Source: Sanguinoderma infundibulare (taxonomy: Eukaryota; Basidiomycota; Agaricomycetes; Polyporales; Polyporaceae). From it: a stretch of 64,000 nucleotides of DNA. The DNA lies in NCBI GenBank assembly GCA_032821775.1, contig JAVLRN010000011.1, positions 434,001 through 498,000 of the forward strand, read 5' to 3'. Made by a program: the position numbers and the translations under genes. The notes under the pieces are model-generated. The model saw only the letters and a program-made list of their open reading frames with translations. It did not search any database and had not been told where the DNA came from. This document shows, piece by piece, positions 43,799 to 55,719 of this stretch (positions are counted from its first letter, which is position 1; every line of letters starts with the position of its first letter).

Positions 43799-45356
43799 AT
43801 GTTCAAGTTCGACTTCGACTTCGACGATTCAGAGGACAATGGATCAAGTGCCGTTCGACAATCATCTTCTCATACAGAGACAGAACAGACACAGGATTTT
43901 GTCGTGGAAGACAATTCAAAGGAGGTCTCTCTGGAGAATTTGGTGAAATTTTCCATCCGAGGCAGCTAGTACCGTTTGCTAACTGTGTCGATTCCTTCAT
44001 ATAGCTCTCCACCCTGCCCTACACCATCTCTTTCTCTCCGCTGCGCATGTCTACGTCTTCAAGACGTGGCGTCGTGTTGTCACGAAGAGACCTGTTCGAC
44101 GCCAGATTCCAGCTGATATCCGCTGATGACGACGCCGGCACAAAAAATGAGCTTTCAGAACTCGATTTTGTCGATGCTCCCTCTGACCTCGTCCCTGGCG
44201 TTTACGAAGGCGGACTCAAGACCTGGGAGTGCAGCTTTGATCTCGTAGAATGCCTCGACTCCATCTACGGGTCTAAGGTCTCAAGTGCCCTTAAACGGAA
44301 GCGGATATTGGAGGTATATTATTCGCCGATGTCTTCAACAATAAATACGTTCACTGACGACTGTGTGAGATGCCCTCTAGCTGGGATGCGGCACTGCCAT
44401 ACCATCGCTATACCTTATCCACTCCGTATTCTCCGCGGAACCTATCGCTGATGCCGACATCCACATCCACCTACAAGACTACAACGAACTCGTACTCAAG
44501 CTCGTCACCATCCCGAACATAATCCTCGCCTGGTGTAAGTACATGTCATTCGACGCCCCTTTATTCCGTGTCAGTGCGGCCGCCCTCGCGGCTCGATCTC
44601 CCGCACAGTTCGTGTCGCACAGCGCTCTTTGCGCATATGAGCATGTGCATAGACTCAAGTTTCTGACGCTAGCCCATCAGTTCTTCTCTTCTTTGACTCT
44701 ATGGTGTCGAAATTGCTCACTGACCACACCTTGCAGACATGTCTCCTGCTTCGTCTACATACCGCACGGGCACACCCACGCAGGACTTCGAGAAGTCTGC
44801 CCAGGCTGACGACGACGACCTCGTCCCCATTCCGCTCCCGCCGCGGGACCCTTCAGAACCCGGAGAACTCCCCCTCACCCTAGAACTGAAAGCCGCTTTC
44901 CTCGAGTCGCTGAAAACTCACAGGATCCATCTGAAGCTCTTCTCGGGTTCGTGGTCGACGTTCGACGTGGCGCAAGCTGGTGGACGGTATGACATCTTGC
45001 TGACCTCGGAGACGATCTACCGCACGGCGAGCTTGAAGTCACTCGTGGACCTTATGCGCCGAGCGACGGCAGCACGGAACGACTCGGTCTCCCTCGAAGA
45101 CGCGGCTTTGTGTCTGGCTTTGTCCGACTCGCGCAACTTGGCAGCGCTAGCGGGCGCGCCATACCTCTGTCTCGTCGCGGCGAAGCTGGTTTACTTCGGT
45201 GTTGGCGGAGGGGTGAACGAGTTCGTTCGGGCTGTGGATGACCTGCCCGAACCCAAGGGTTCGGATAGTGTACCTTCAAAGACTAAGGTCCGTACGATTT
45301 GGGAGACGACCAAGGGAGTCAAAAGAAGCGTCATGAGCGTGGTTTGGGGCCAGTAG
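43799..45356 (+). CDS. HPM1: protein-histidine N-methyltransferase (METTL18/HPM1 family), copy 2
   Basis: Same four-exon layout as copy 1. Start MFKFDFDFDDSED. The TAG at about 43968 lies inside intron 1 (GTGAAA donor), so it is harmless. Exon 2 gives LSTLPYTISFSPLRM, then VLSRRDLFDARFQLI and VYEGGLKTWECSFDLVECL; the SAM loop RILELGCGTAIPS is intact. The C-terminal half resembles copy 1 up to SLKSLVDLMRRA and then diverges (AARNDSVSLEDAALCLALSD), ending KRSVMSVVWGQ. Both copies look functional. A tRNA-Pro follows 256 bases downstream. Confidence 0.9.
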
Positions 45357-45611
45357 AATTTCCTCCGCTCGGATTGGAAGGCAGGCGTTTCTTTGTGACA
45401 TAGGATTAGGTGCGTTGAAGCATCTTCTCGCCTTCATGCTAACCAACCCGTGAGCACGTTATTGATCTCCCTCAACATTGTTCTAGTTTCAGGGCTTTCA
45501 TGGACCTCGGAACCCATGTCATCTACGGCTAGCGGAGTCGTTTCAACATGTATTCCTCAAACCAAGCACCATGGCACCTCCCCACAAAAACACTGTGAGA
45601 CTGGTTTGACA

Positions 45612-45692
45612 GGGCCCAACTGGGAATTGAACCCAGGACCTCGCGCATCTTCAGAACCCGAAGCGCGAATCATACGACTAGACCATTGGGCC
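45612..45692 (-). tRNA. tRNA-Pro (CGG anticodon), with 9-nt intron
   Basis: Read on the minus strand: a 7-bp acceptor stem (GGCCCAA with TTGGGCC), A box TGGTCTAGTCGTATGA, anticodon loop TTCGGGT with anticodon CGG, and B box GGTTCAATTCC in a good T-arm. The anticodon stem CGCGC/GCGCG closes only if nine bases after position 37 are removed as a normal nuclear tRNA intron. Total 81 bases. Not present in the equivalent place of copy 1. Confidence 0.88.
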
Positions 45693-45954
45693 TGTCGGTA
45701 GAACATTTCAATCGTGTCTTGAGGTTGTACTGCCGCTCATTGCTAGAGAATACTTTCGTGAGTAAATCACCCCAGTACATGCCGCTCTTTCGGTACCTTT
45801 CGGCGTCGAAGTGGTGTCAGGACATTCAAGAGGAGAGTCATTGCCTGTCTATGCGATGGTCGGACCTGGCTGCAAAGAGCCTGTTGTCGTACGTGACTTG
45901 CCTCTTCGAGCGCCCAATCAAGCGCTGAGCAGCTTGAATTGGAGGGTCCGCTGG
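45693..45954. other. spacer, no gene
   Basis: Unrelated to copy 1. It ends abruptly at the break point of the truncated reductase. Confidence 0.4.
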
Positions 45955-46469
45955 GACGGGGGCTCCTTACCGGAAAATATGTACGTCGCTCGTCATCGTA
46001 TCGAGTTTACTTGTGCCGATGACGTCCAGCCCCCCTATTAAGGACCGGAGGACTTTGCTGAGGACGACTACCGGAGACAGATCCCGAGGAACTCGAAGGA
46101 GAACTTCCCCAACATCCTCAAAATCGCGGATGGGCTGAAGAAGGTCGGTCAGAAATATGGCGTCACTGCAGGTCAAGTGGCCCTCGCCTGGGTGCTCGCG
46201 CAAGGAGACGACATCATCCCGATTGTGGGCATGACGAAGCTCGAAGTGCGCGTTCATCTGCTCTTGGGAAATGTGGGATGTTGACTGTCGTTCCCCCTAC
46301 GCAGAACCTTGAGGAGAACCTAGGAGCACCGAATGTGAAGCTCACCCGTGAAGACGTCGAGGAGGTGCGCCGTCACCTCGCCGAGGTAGCTAGCGCGGCG
46401 GGAGGCTATCGGTACCCCGAGTCTATGATCCAGTACCTCTTCGCCGATACACCCCCTCTTCAGAAGTAG
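45955..46469 (+). pseudogene. 5'-truncated aldo-keto reductase
   Basis: Remains of a third reductase. It begins inside the exon that encodes GLLTGKY, keeps the following donor (GTACGT), then [44 protein letters not shown], and the last exon NLEENLGAPNVKLTREDVEE ending FADTPPLQK. The N-terminal two thirds, with all catalytic residues, are missing. It is more diverged from copies 1 and 2 than they are from each other, so it is a distinct paralogue, not a fragment of the neighbour. Confidence 0.85.
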
Positions 46470-47198
46470 ACTCGTCTGTCTGCGGTGTAGATGGAACCTC
46501 TTTCTTTTGAATGCATCCCTGTTTGCATCGAGATTTTACGGCTGCTTGCGGGCGCGCTCTAATGTCAAGGCAATCTTCATAGATCATACAAACCACAGAT
46601 TTTCCAGTGACGCCGCACATACGACTTCCTCCGGTCGGAGATTGAGACTCGAGAAGAAGCCACAGTCGACTCTATAGTAGGAATCCTGGGCTTGAATGTC
46701 CCAAGACAGAGAAGGTTCACTACCGCGAGTGCGTATCTCACATTGAATTACGCGAGCGGCGAGGTGAAGGGCCGCGCCGTATGCCCGGTGGTTTAGTGGT
46801 CATCGTCCCTTATGTGTTCTCTATTTCGACTTGCTGGTAGGTGCTGGTGGGTGCCGGGCGCCGGTGCAGACGTCCGCGCTTGCAATTGGTGGTCAGCTAT
46901 GCTTACCTCAGAATTAAGTGACAAGGCGACAACGACTGGCGTCGGACTTCCTGTTGGAAGAATAGATCGTGTGGCAACGCCGCAGCGGGGCAGTTGACTC
47001 GGACCCGCTCCTCGATTTCCGTTCGGATATTCTCCAGGTTTGAGTGTGTCATCGGGGCCTGACAGGTTTGATAAGTTCAAGTCCGTTCGGAGTATGGGAC
47101 TCCTGGTATAAAGTATAGCCGTGGTCTGCATCTGGGGCCGCCCCGACAACCAACCACAAGCCTTCCCCACACTCCATTACAACTCTCCATCTGTAAAC
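46470..47198 (+). promoter_or_regulatory. promoter of aldo-keto reductase copy 2
   Basis: Holds CCGTTCGG palindromes at 47019-47026 and 47083-47090 and TATAAAG at 47107-47113, about 90 bases before the ATG, matching copy 1. Further upstream, GTGGTTTAGTGG at about 46788 looks like a tRNA A box, but no B box follows. Confidence 0.5.
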
Positions 47199-48619
47199 AT
47201 GTCTAACGCACCTGTGAAACGCCAGATTGGTAGTGCCACGTTCTCCGCCATTGGCTATGGCGCGATGGGAATCGCGATAGCCTACGGGCCGGCTCTTCCG
47301 GACGAGCAGCGTCTCAAGGTAAGTCCATGGATGCTGATTAATTCTCCCATGAGCATCTCATAAACGCGCAGTTGTCTATATCTAGGTTCTCGACAGCGTA
47401 TACGAGAGTGGCATCACCCACTGGGACACCGCCGATGGCTACCTCGACAGCGAGCACCTCATTGGGGAATGGTGAGTGTAGTCTTCACTGGCTGAGTCCC
47501 TCGAAGAAATGGCTGGAAAATGACGCGCGACGGTGCCTCTTCCGCCGCAGGTTCAAGCGCACGGGAAAGCGGAGCGAGATCTTCCTCGCGAGCAAGTTCG
47601 GTCTGGGTCGCTACTGGGAGGGCGACCAGACTCGCATGGTCAACGGCAGCCCCGAGTGGGCCGGGAAGGCGCTAGACAGGTCGCTAGAGCAGCTTGGCGT
47701 CGATTACGTTGACCTGTGGTACCTGCACAGGTAAAATCACCCTCGCTATGGATGCACGCAAGCGTGGTACTAAACCAGTCTCAGGGCGGACGTCACTGTG
47801 CCGATCGAGTTGACCGTGAAGGCGATGGCGGAGCAGGTTAAGTGAGTCTCGCCTCTGTCGCACAAAGGCCGTGGACAGCAATCGCTGACGATACTTCCAT
47901 TATAGGGCAGGGAAAGTCAAGTACCTCGGTCTCTCCGAGGTCAGCGCGGACACACTCCGGCGGGCACACGCCGTGCACCCGATCACTGCCGTTCAGGTCG
48001 AGTATTCGCCTTTCACGACCGACATCGAGGACGAGAAGATAGGTCTTCTGAAGGCCTGTCGGGAGCTTGGCGTGAAGCTGGTCGTCTACGGCGTGGTCGG
48101 CCGCGGCCTCCTCTCTGGCAAGATCGTACGTATCTCAGGCTCCCGTTCTTGCAAACGCGAGGACACAGGTGCTGAGCGATCCTTACAGAAGGGGCCGGAG
48201 GTGTTCTCGGAGAACGACTTCCGCAGGGTGATCCCGCGGTACTCGAAGGAGAACTTCCCGAACATCCTCAAGATCGCGGACGGCCTCCAAAAGGTCGGCG
48301 AGAAGTACGGGGCGTCCGCGAGCCAAGTTGCCATCGCTTGGAGCCTCGCCCAGGGCGACGACATTATCCCCATCGTGGGCACGACCAAGATAGATGTACG
48401 TCGGAGGTCTCTCACATTGACACCTGGTGAAGTGCAATCTGATGGGCTTCCATCCGGTAGAACCTGAAGGAGAACCTTGGTGCTTACAACGTGAAGCTGA
48501 CACCGGAGGACGTCGGGGAGATTCGCCGCGTGGTCGAGGTGGCCAATGTGGCAGGAGATCGGTACCCGGAGCGTTTCCAGAAGGTCGCCTTCGCTGACAC
48601 CCCTGCTTTGCAGCAGTGA
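47199..48619 (+). CDS. aldo-keto reductase (pyridoxal reductase-like), copy 2
   Basis: Seven-exon gene, collinear with copy 1. Start [20 protein letters not shown]. Catalytic residues are in [11 protein letters not shown] (Asp, Tyr), FLASKFG (Lys) and LWYLHR (His). [19 protein letters not shown] and [11 protein letters not shown] are as in copy 1; the end is FADTPALQQ. Introns 1 and 2 differ strongly from those of copy 1, while introns 3 to 6 are almost the same. Promoter motifs are shared. Probably active on the same kind of carbonyl substrate. Confidence 0.9.
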
Positions 48620-49645
48620 CCGGGTAGTATTCATCGGAATGAACCTGTATTGTTGCAATTCACGAGCTCTGTGATCCGATGCACCTGTATCTGTAGCGGA
48701 CGGTGAGACGCGGCTTGCGGTTAACCACAGCCTTCTCGTTGACGGTTCCCCACCCCCGGGCCGCACGTTGCAAATGAGTCATATGCTTACCATGGTGGGC
48801 TCCAGTGTGGAGGACCACTATCGTGGGCAGTCGAATGGATTCATGTCCCACTAGGAATGAAACGCACGCACCGTGGCTTTCAGTCGCGTCCCCGCGCTCC
48901 TCCGACTTTCTCCATGTCCCTGGCGTGGCTGAGGCCAAGGAGGTGGTATTCTGCAGGCCCACTACTTTCAGTCGTAGCCAAGGCTTTCGACGTGCAGAAC
49001 CCCTCTCACCTGAGCAACCTGCAGACCCTCTAGAGCGCCCTAATTGGCCTGAGCTTCTCTTGACTCGACGTCCGACTTGTCATACATGACAATAGGCAGT
49101 ACTACTTCAAATGCGAGGGTATGAGGATTTCAGACTTCCGAACCTTATGACTACGCTTAGAGACGTATGTGGGAGTGCTACGCCATAAAAATAACACCCA
49201 GCCTAGGGAGGCATGAACCATTGCGACACTAATACCTATATCGCTTCCAACTGGTATCGTCCCGATATGCGGCAGAAAAGCAAACGCGAAAATGCAAACG
49301 CACGAAAGATGAGGTGGTAGACACGACGACGACGACAAAACGATTGCACAGCAAAATGCAGAGCGCGATGACGAAGCGGGCCGAAGTCAGATGAGGCGAG
49401 GCGAGACCAGACCAGACCGGCGAAACGAAGCAAAGGGGCCGACGAGGGAGGGAACGTGAGGCATATGATGAACGAGCGGAGGTCTTCTTCCTTCTCTATT
49501 TCCTTCGACCTTGGCGGTGGTAGGCGTCGGAAATCGAGAAGGGATTGGGTATACTGAACACAACGCATGTGAATGGGGGAGGACGAAAGGGGATGAGCGA
49601 GGTTTGTCGGTGGGCGAGGAACAGCATGCATGATCAAGGCGGCAA
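48620..49645. other. 1-kb intergenic, no gene seen
   Basis: Between the reductase and the oxidase 3' ends (convergent). Open frames up to about 140 codons on the minus strand lack domains and are probably chance. Confidence 0.45.
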
Positions 49646-52248
49646 TTACAGCTTCACGTAACATTGGTAAAGGTCATCGTCCGCGCCCTTCCATCCGACT
49701 GAGACGATCATGTCAGTGTTGCCACGTTCCGGCAAGAAGGCCGGTACGAGACCGAGACTCACCACACTGCCAACAGTCGAGTAGGTGGTGGGGGTCGCTG
49801 GGAACGGGCGCACGCACGGGTTAGCGGAACAGACGCCAGGACGATATAAAGGTCGTGAATGAAAAAAGGCAACTCACTACTTCCGCTTGACCGCCAGCAG
49901 CTTCTGGTAGTTATCCGCGCCCCAGTATGACACTTCGTGGTCCGGCTCGTACACATCGCCTTCGTTCTAGATCAACACCCGAAAGAACACTGCGTCAGCA
50001 CAGACCGCCACCGTGTCTCCTAGTGAATAAAGCAAAGAAACGACACTGACGAAGTACGCCCCGCTCTCCGGCGTCAAATCCCTAAACCTCTGCACATGCG
50101 CGCTCAGCGTCTCATACCCGTCCGCCCGCTCCGCCAACGTGTCGTTGAACTGGAACTGCCACCTGAGCGACAGGTGCCAGATCGCGTCCCGCCACGCAGG
50201 TGTGACGGCCGTCTCCCTCGCCGCAGCGCTGGCGTTGGACGGCGACTGGTAGAGCCACGGCGTGCCTACTACGATGTACGGGTACGCGAAGGGGAGCGTC
50301 TGGGCTATGAGCGCGGAGAGCTGCGCGCGCCCGGAGGCGTTTGAGAATAGGCGGCTTGGAATGAGACGCGTGCCAAGCTCGAGTTCGGGCCCGACGGCCT
50401 GTGAGGGGCACATATATACGGTCAGTCACCATTAAATTTCAAAAAAGGATGAGAGGGAGAGGACGCACCGCTTGGGCGGCAGGGACGTATTTGTTGAAGA
50501 ACGCGAGCCAGGAGGGGAGCTCCTCGATGACGGCCGAGCCGTTGCGTGCAGTGACAAAGTCGATGGCGGGCTGCATTGACGCGCGCGCCGCGGTGTTGTT
50601 CAAGAGCGGGGTGACGTGGATGATCGATGAGCTCTATACGCGCACATGATGAATATATGAGATTGGCAGGCGCGGAGAAGAGGGGATGACGCACAACGAC
50701 GTGTCCACCCCAGCCGTTGTTTGCCCACTGGAGCGAGTTGTTCACCAACAAGCTGAACCAGTCGGCGAGGTCGCTGCCGCTGGGGGTGAACTTGATGACA
50801 GCACTGCACGCGAGCAATACGACAAGTTAGTCGTCAACATGATCGCGAGACTTCAGAAGAACTCACGCCTGGAGGGGGAACCGGGGCTCCGTCCTGTGGG
50901 TGGACTCAATGACGACGCCGAACGCAGACCCACCTCCGCCGCGGAGGGCGAAGAACAGGTCCTGGTTCTGACATTCGTTCGCGGTGCGGTAGATGCCATC
51001 GGGAGTGACGACCTTAACCTGGACCTGGATGCGCAGACGGGGTCCGTCGGTAACACAAGCGGGCCAAAAATGGCTGCACTCACCACACGATCAACGGCGA
51101 GTCCGTACACCGGCGAAAGGATACTATGACCGCCGCCCTGTACTCGCATGCGCTTGAAAAAGTGAAGGGTGGAGAGTGACTGAGGAATGTGCGCACGAGG
51201 AAGTATCCCCCAGAAAAGCCTATGGTCTGGTGGTATCCGCCGATGACAGTGCGGTTCACGCTATCTGCGAACTCGTATACGTCTTGGGTGAAAACACCTG
51301 CCTGAGGTCAAATCTCATCGTCATGATCGAATCTCTCATTTTAATCCTGTTGTGCTTACTCCTGTCGTAATGGCGTCGTACGTCGTCGAAGACGAGCATC
51401 CGTCTGGCGTAAAGCGGGGGTTGTGCGATATCTGCAGGACATGTCAAGCTTAGCCGGTCCAGAATGGGGGATGTACGTACATCTCGTAACCCTGTTGTCT
51501 AGGGCCCAAAGCGGGCGTCAGGCGTTCGATCTTCAGGCCTTGTTTAGAAGTTCAGCACTCACCCAAAGCGCAAGGGTATTCTGTCCGCTGGAACGGCCCT
51601 TATAATCGTGACCCTTGTTCTTTACGGACAGACGAGTACCAGTGAGTCGTGAGAAGGCGAGCGCGGCTTGAACATCCATTACAGAGCGAACGGTGATCTG
51701 GAAAGGCGCATATAGTGAGGATGTAAGCGTGATCCAGTGCATATATGCACTCACATAATATGCCGGTACGTTGCCCAAACGGCAGTTGACGTTCTTGAAG
51801 GCGGCGGGGTTGGAAACATTGTTTGAATCGAGCAAGCAGCCATCATATGAACTTGAGGCTTGGCAGGTTTCCCACTGGGGCTGGGGAGGAGATAACGCAT
51901 ACGGAATGAAATTATGCGTGCTGGGAGCAAATGGGAAGAGGAACTCACGAGCATGTACGCCCCGAAGTGATCGACACGGTAGAGAGGATCTGTGTAGTTG
52001 GCCTGTAGAGAAGCGCATGCGGTTGCAGCTGCAGAGGAGGCCTGGACGTGTTTTCCCTCAACAATGGAAAAGCAAGCCTTCTCAAAAGGTTCTGCGGCAT
52101 GAAGTCTGCCACCGACAGTGATGTTGAGAACGGAGAGGGCAGGGGAGAGGGAAGGCGAGACGTTGAGAGAGGTGTGGAGGAGGTCGGCATGTACTAGGTG
52201 GAGGAGAGCGACGAGAAGAGGTAGGACAGACTTGTGGACGACGACCAT
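49646..52248 (-). CDS. secreted FAD-linked oxidase (BBE-like)
   Basis: FAD-dependent oxidoreductase of the berberine-bridge-enzyme/VAO superfamily. The start gives MVVVHKSVLPLLVALLHLVH, a signal peptide. The FAD domain contains ITVRSVMDVQAALAF, then LSVKNKGHDYKGRSSGQNTL, the GH-motif whose His carries covalent FAD in relatives. Then VVTPDGIYRTANECQNQDLF, FALRGGGGSAFGVVIEST, FTPSGSDLADWFSLLVNN. The C-terminal part has ELGTRLIPSRLFSNAS, DLTPESGAYFNE, VSYWGADNYQKLLAVKRK and YDPHHLLDCWQCVGWKG. Many Asn-X-Ser/Thr sites fit a secreted glycoprotein. About 11 exons. Such enzymes oxidise sugars or secondary metabolites; the substrate is unknown. Divergent from the P450, 672 bases apart. Confidence 0.85.
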
Positions 52249-52920
52249 GGTGGCGAGGGAGCCGTGCGGACCGGGGCTCGGGTGAGCAGAGAAGAGCTGG
52301 GGCGATTATATGTATGCACATTCAAATTGCCTGCCGTGCTTCGGCCGTGCTTGATGCACACTCAGGCAACCAATCATCGTTGATTCGAAGGGACCGATGT
52401 TCCATATCGAAAGTAGCACTGATGCGGCGGTTAATACGCTGCGCCAATCGTCAGGAACACCGTGGAAATCATGGCTCCCCCCTTGCTGCCCTGACCAGGC
52501 CCTGGGACCTCGTCGGGACCGCCAGGGACCGCCTGAGGCCGTGGTGCTTGCTTGTAGGACAGAGAGCAGACCGAGAGCATGGCGGACAACCGTCAGCGCC
52601 AGAAGCAAGCGAGCACTGGCAGCGACTCGGAGCACGTCATCTCAGAAGCGACTCCCACGTGACCGTGACTTCACGCGTCCTGCCGCAGCCGGCACGCGCT
52701 GGCACACTCCTCTCGGTCCGGAGATTTACCATGTAGAGCACTCCAATCGAAGCCATTCGCGCCACCCTTCGACTCTCTCCCCACAGATTGCCTTACCAAG
52801 CCGAACGACGCAACTTCAATACGAGCAGGCTTTGGATGCGCCTTACTACATATCTCTGAGTGGTCAGGCACTCGCAGTCACGAAAATCATTCGTCCCTGA
52901 CCCAGTTCGAAACATACGCG
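52249..52920. promoter_or_regulatory. divergent promoter, FAD oxidase / P450
   Basis: 672 bases between the two start codons, with a TATATG near 52309 for the oxidase. Shared regulation of an FAD oxidase and a P450 is possible but not shown. Confidence 0.35.
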
Positions 52921-55422
52921 ATGTGCCAGTCTAATCTTATTTACCGGATCTCCCTCCAGGTTTCCCAGCTTGGCATAACCGTACTCGACGTTGCTCTCGT
53001 CGTGCTCTCCCTCGTCTTCGTTATCATCCTCGTCGGCTGTCGCCCCACCCGTCGCTCGCCCCCCGGCCCAGCTGGTCTGCCCTTTGTTGGTGTCGCATGG
53101 CAGATTCCGTTGGACAAGCAGTGGCTCAAGTTCCACCATTGGATCGAACGCTACGGTGCGTAACTACTATGCCTGCCGACCGGAAGTTCGGGTGCATCCA
53201 CTCTGTCGCCTGCCGAAAGCATGAAATTCGTGCCGTATAGTAGGGATGGGTACGAGATAAGGAAATGAAACTCCTCCGGAAAGCCGCATATGTTTTATCG
53301 AGTACTCATCGACGACTGGCTGCTGCAGGATGCGTTTGACGGAGCGTCCTCACCAGCCTCTCAGTGCTCACCGACCATGCATACCTACGTGCCCACCTCT
53401 CATCCAAACTGCGGGCTGCCCTATATTCCTCAAATATTGCTACACCTGTTCCTCCCTCAAAACATGCCTGCCGCTCACACCAGTTGCCCCAAAGGTGACA
53501 TCGTATCCATCACCATCATGGGCCAGCCAACGCTCGTCCTGGGCTCCTTCAAGGCGGCGAGCGACCTCCTGGATGCTAAAGGTAGGCCTTCAACATGCAA
53601 CTTAAATTTGACAATTCACCATCTCGATAATGTGTCCTTCCTCGAAGGCGCGATCTACTCCGATAGACCAGATGCGGTCATGGCGGGCCAACTGTCAGTC
53701 CCTTTCGTCCCTTCCTCAATCGTCACCCACGTTGCTGAATCCTATGCTTCACACTCGCAATCATTGAACCCCTCTCAAACTTCCCTGCAACGCGACGTGC
53801 GATCGACCACAATCTCAGCGTCGGCTGGGACCGCGGCCTCGGGTACGCGCACGGCCCAGACAACCCCCGCTTCCGCGAGTTCCGCCGGCTCTTCCAGCAG
53901 TCCATCGGGCCCCGCGCGTGCCTGGACCCACACATTTGCGCCATGCAGGAGGAGGAAACGCGTCGGCTCATGCTCCGCTTTCTCGACGACCCCGCAGACT
54001 TCTACCGGCACCCTCGCGAGTAAGTCGCTCCTGGCCACCTTCTTGCCTTCCCCCCCCCAATCGCTCACGCGGTCTAGGTCGACGGGCGCACTCATCCTGC
54101 GGCTCGCGTATGGGTATGAGGTCCAAAAGGACGTGCACGCGGACCCGCTCGTGCGCGCGGTCGAGGTCGCGATGAAAGGGTTCGCGAAGGCGTCCGAGCC
54201 GGGTGCGTTCCTCGTCGACAGCTTCCCCGCGCTGCGGCACGTCCCCGAGTGCCTGCTCCTGCCAAGATGCGTCGGAGGATTGAACTTTAAGGCGCTCGCG
54301 CGGCAGATGCGGCGCGAGCTGGACGAGATGTACGACTTGCCGTTCGGGTTCGTGAAGAGGCAGATGGTGTGTGCGCCATTTCCTTTAGTTTCTCTTGCGG
54401 AGATGCTGAACGCGGGATGCAGGCGGCAGGCAAGGCCGCGCCGTCGTTCACGCTGAGCTACCTGGAGGAGAAGCGGGATCCGACGCCTGCGGATGAGGAC
54501 TTCATCAAGGCCGCCGCGGCGTCCCTCTACTCCGGCGGCGCCGACACAGTCAGTGCCTGTCCCCCTCTCCACATCTACTCATCAACCTCATGCATGCATC
54601 TAGACCCCGTCATCCATGACCGCGTTCATCCTCGCGATGACGCTCAACCCCGCCGTCCAAGCCCGCGGGCAGGCAGAACTCGACGCGGTCCTCGGCACGT
54701 CCTGGACGCGGCTCCCGACCTTCGCCGACCGCGCGCGACTGCCGTACATCAGCGCGATCGTCCTCGAGGTCCTGCGCTGGAACCCGGCCGTCCCGCTCGG
54801 GCTCGCGCATCGGCTGACGCAGGACGACGCCTATCGCGGGTTCTTCATACCCGAGGGGACGGTGGTGTGGGCGAACATCTGGTAGGTGTTGCGGACGGCG
54901 CTGACGACACGGCCATGCACGAGTGACGCGCGCGCAGGTCGATGCTGCAGGACCCGCAGGTCTTTCCGGAGCCTGAGAAGTTCAAGCCGGAGAGGTACCT
55001 CAAGCCAGACGGGACGCTGCGCGAGCTGGAGCGCCACGAAGACCTGTCTGTTATCGGGTTTGGTTTTGGGCGGAGGTGCTTTTACTCATAGTCAATCCGT
55101 CCATGTCATGCGGTATATCTGATGCCTTGCGGTAGGATTTGCCCAGGCATGTTCTTTGCGATGAACTCGATCTTCATCGGGGTCGCGACAATGCTCTACG
55201 TGTTCGACATCAACAAGACCAAGGACGAGGACGGGAAGGAGGTCGTCCCCGAGGTAGATTTCCAGGGCTTTATTAGGTGCGTTTCCGTTCTCAATTTTGT
55301 GGAAAGACTTATGGCCCTGGTTCTTTTCCCCGCCCAGTCATCCTGTGCCGTTCAGGTGTGATATTTCGCCGAGGTCAGAGGAGGCTGCAGCTTTGGTCAG
55401 GAGGGCCGCCGGGGAGGAATGA
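52921..55422 (+). CDS. cytochrome P450 monooxygenase
   Basis: Membrane-anchored P450. The N-terminus has an anchor helix (VLDVALVVLSLVFVIILVGC), a basic stop and the proline hinge PPGPAGLPFVG. A long intron (about 335 nt) precedes GDIVSITIMGQPTLVLGSFK. Then FREFRRLFQQSIGPRA (helix C), AIDHNLSVGWDRGLGYAHG, the I-helix SLYSGGADT, ExxR in EVLRWNPAVPLGLAHR, the PERF-like PERYLKPDG, and the heme loop FGFGRRICPGMFFA with its Cys split across an intron. All key motifs are present. It resembles fungal clade CYP64/CYP5000-type oxygenases (O-methylsterigmatocystin oxidoreductase-like annotations); the natural substrate is unknown. About ten exons; ends RRAAGEE. Confidence 0.85.
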
Positions 55423-55719
55423 ACATATCTTTTCCCTGCGATATTGTGACGAACACACAAGAATACAAGATGTGTTTTTGCTGCGAGAGAAGACGACTCC
55501 ACTGGGCATTATCTGGCATGTCGAGAAAAACATGTGTTGAGCGCTTAGTAGCATGAGGTTCAACTTCGCTGCTTCACCATAGGCGCCGACTCGCTGGCAG
55601 GCTTTCCTCTTGTCCACCATCGAGCACCTCTGAGTAGCATACCTTCTCGCTCATCCTACGTATACACTCCATTACTTACGTTTCGAGGAACATTGGCAGT
55701 TGGATCCTTTGGTCCTTCC
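55423..55719. other. intergenic between P450 and RUS genes
   Basis: About 300 bases, no gene or clear motif seen. Confidence 0.4.

Noticed and set aside
43960..43972. In-frame TAG that seems to end HPM1 copy 2 early
   Set aside because: The codon lies inside intron 1 if the GTGAAA donor after SLENL is used. The same splice gives the correct family sequence in both copies.
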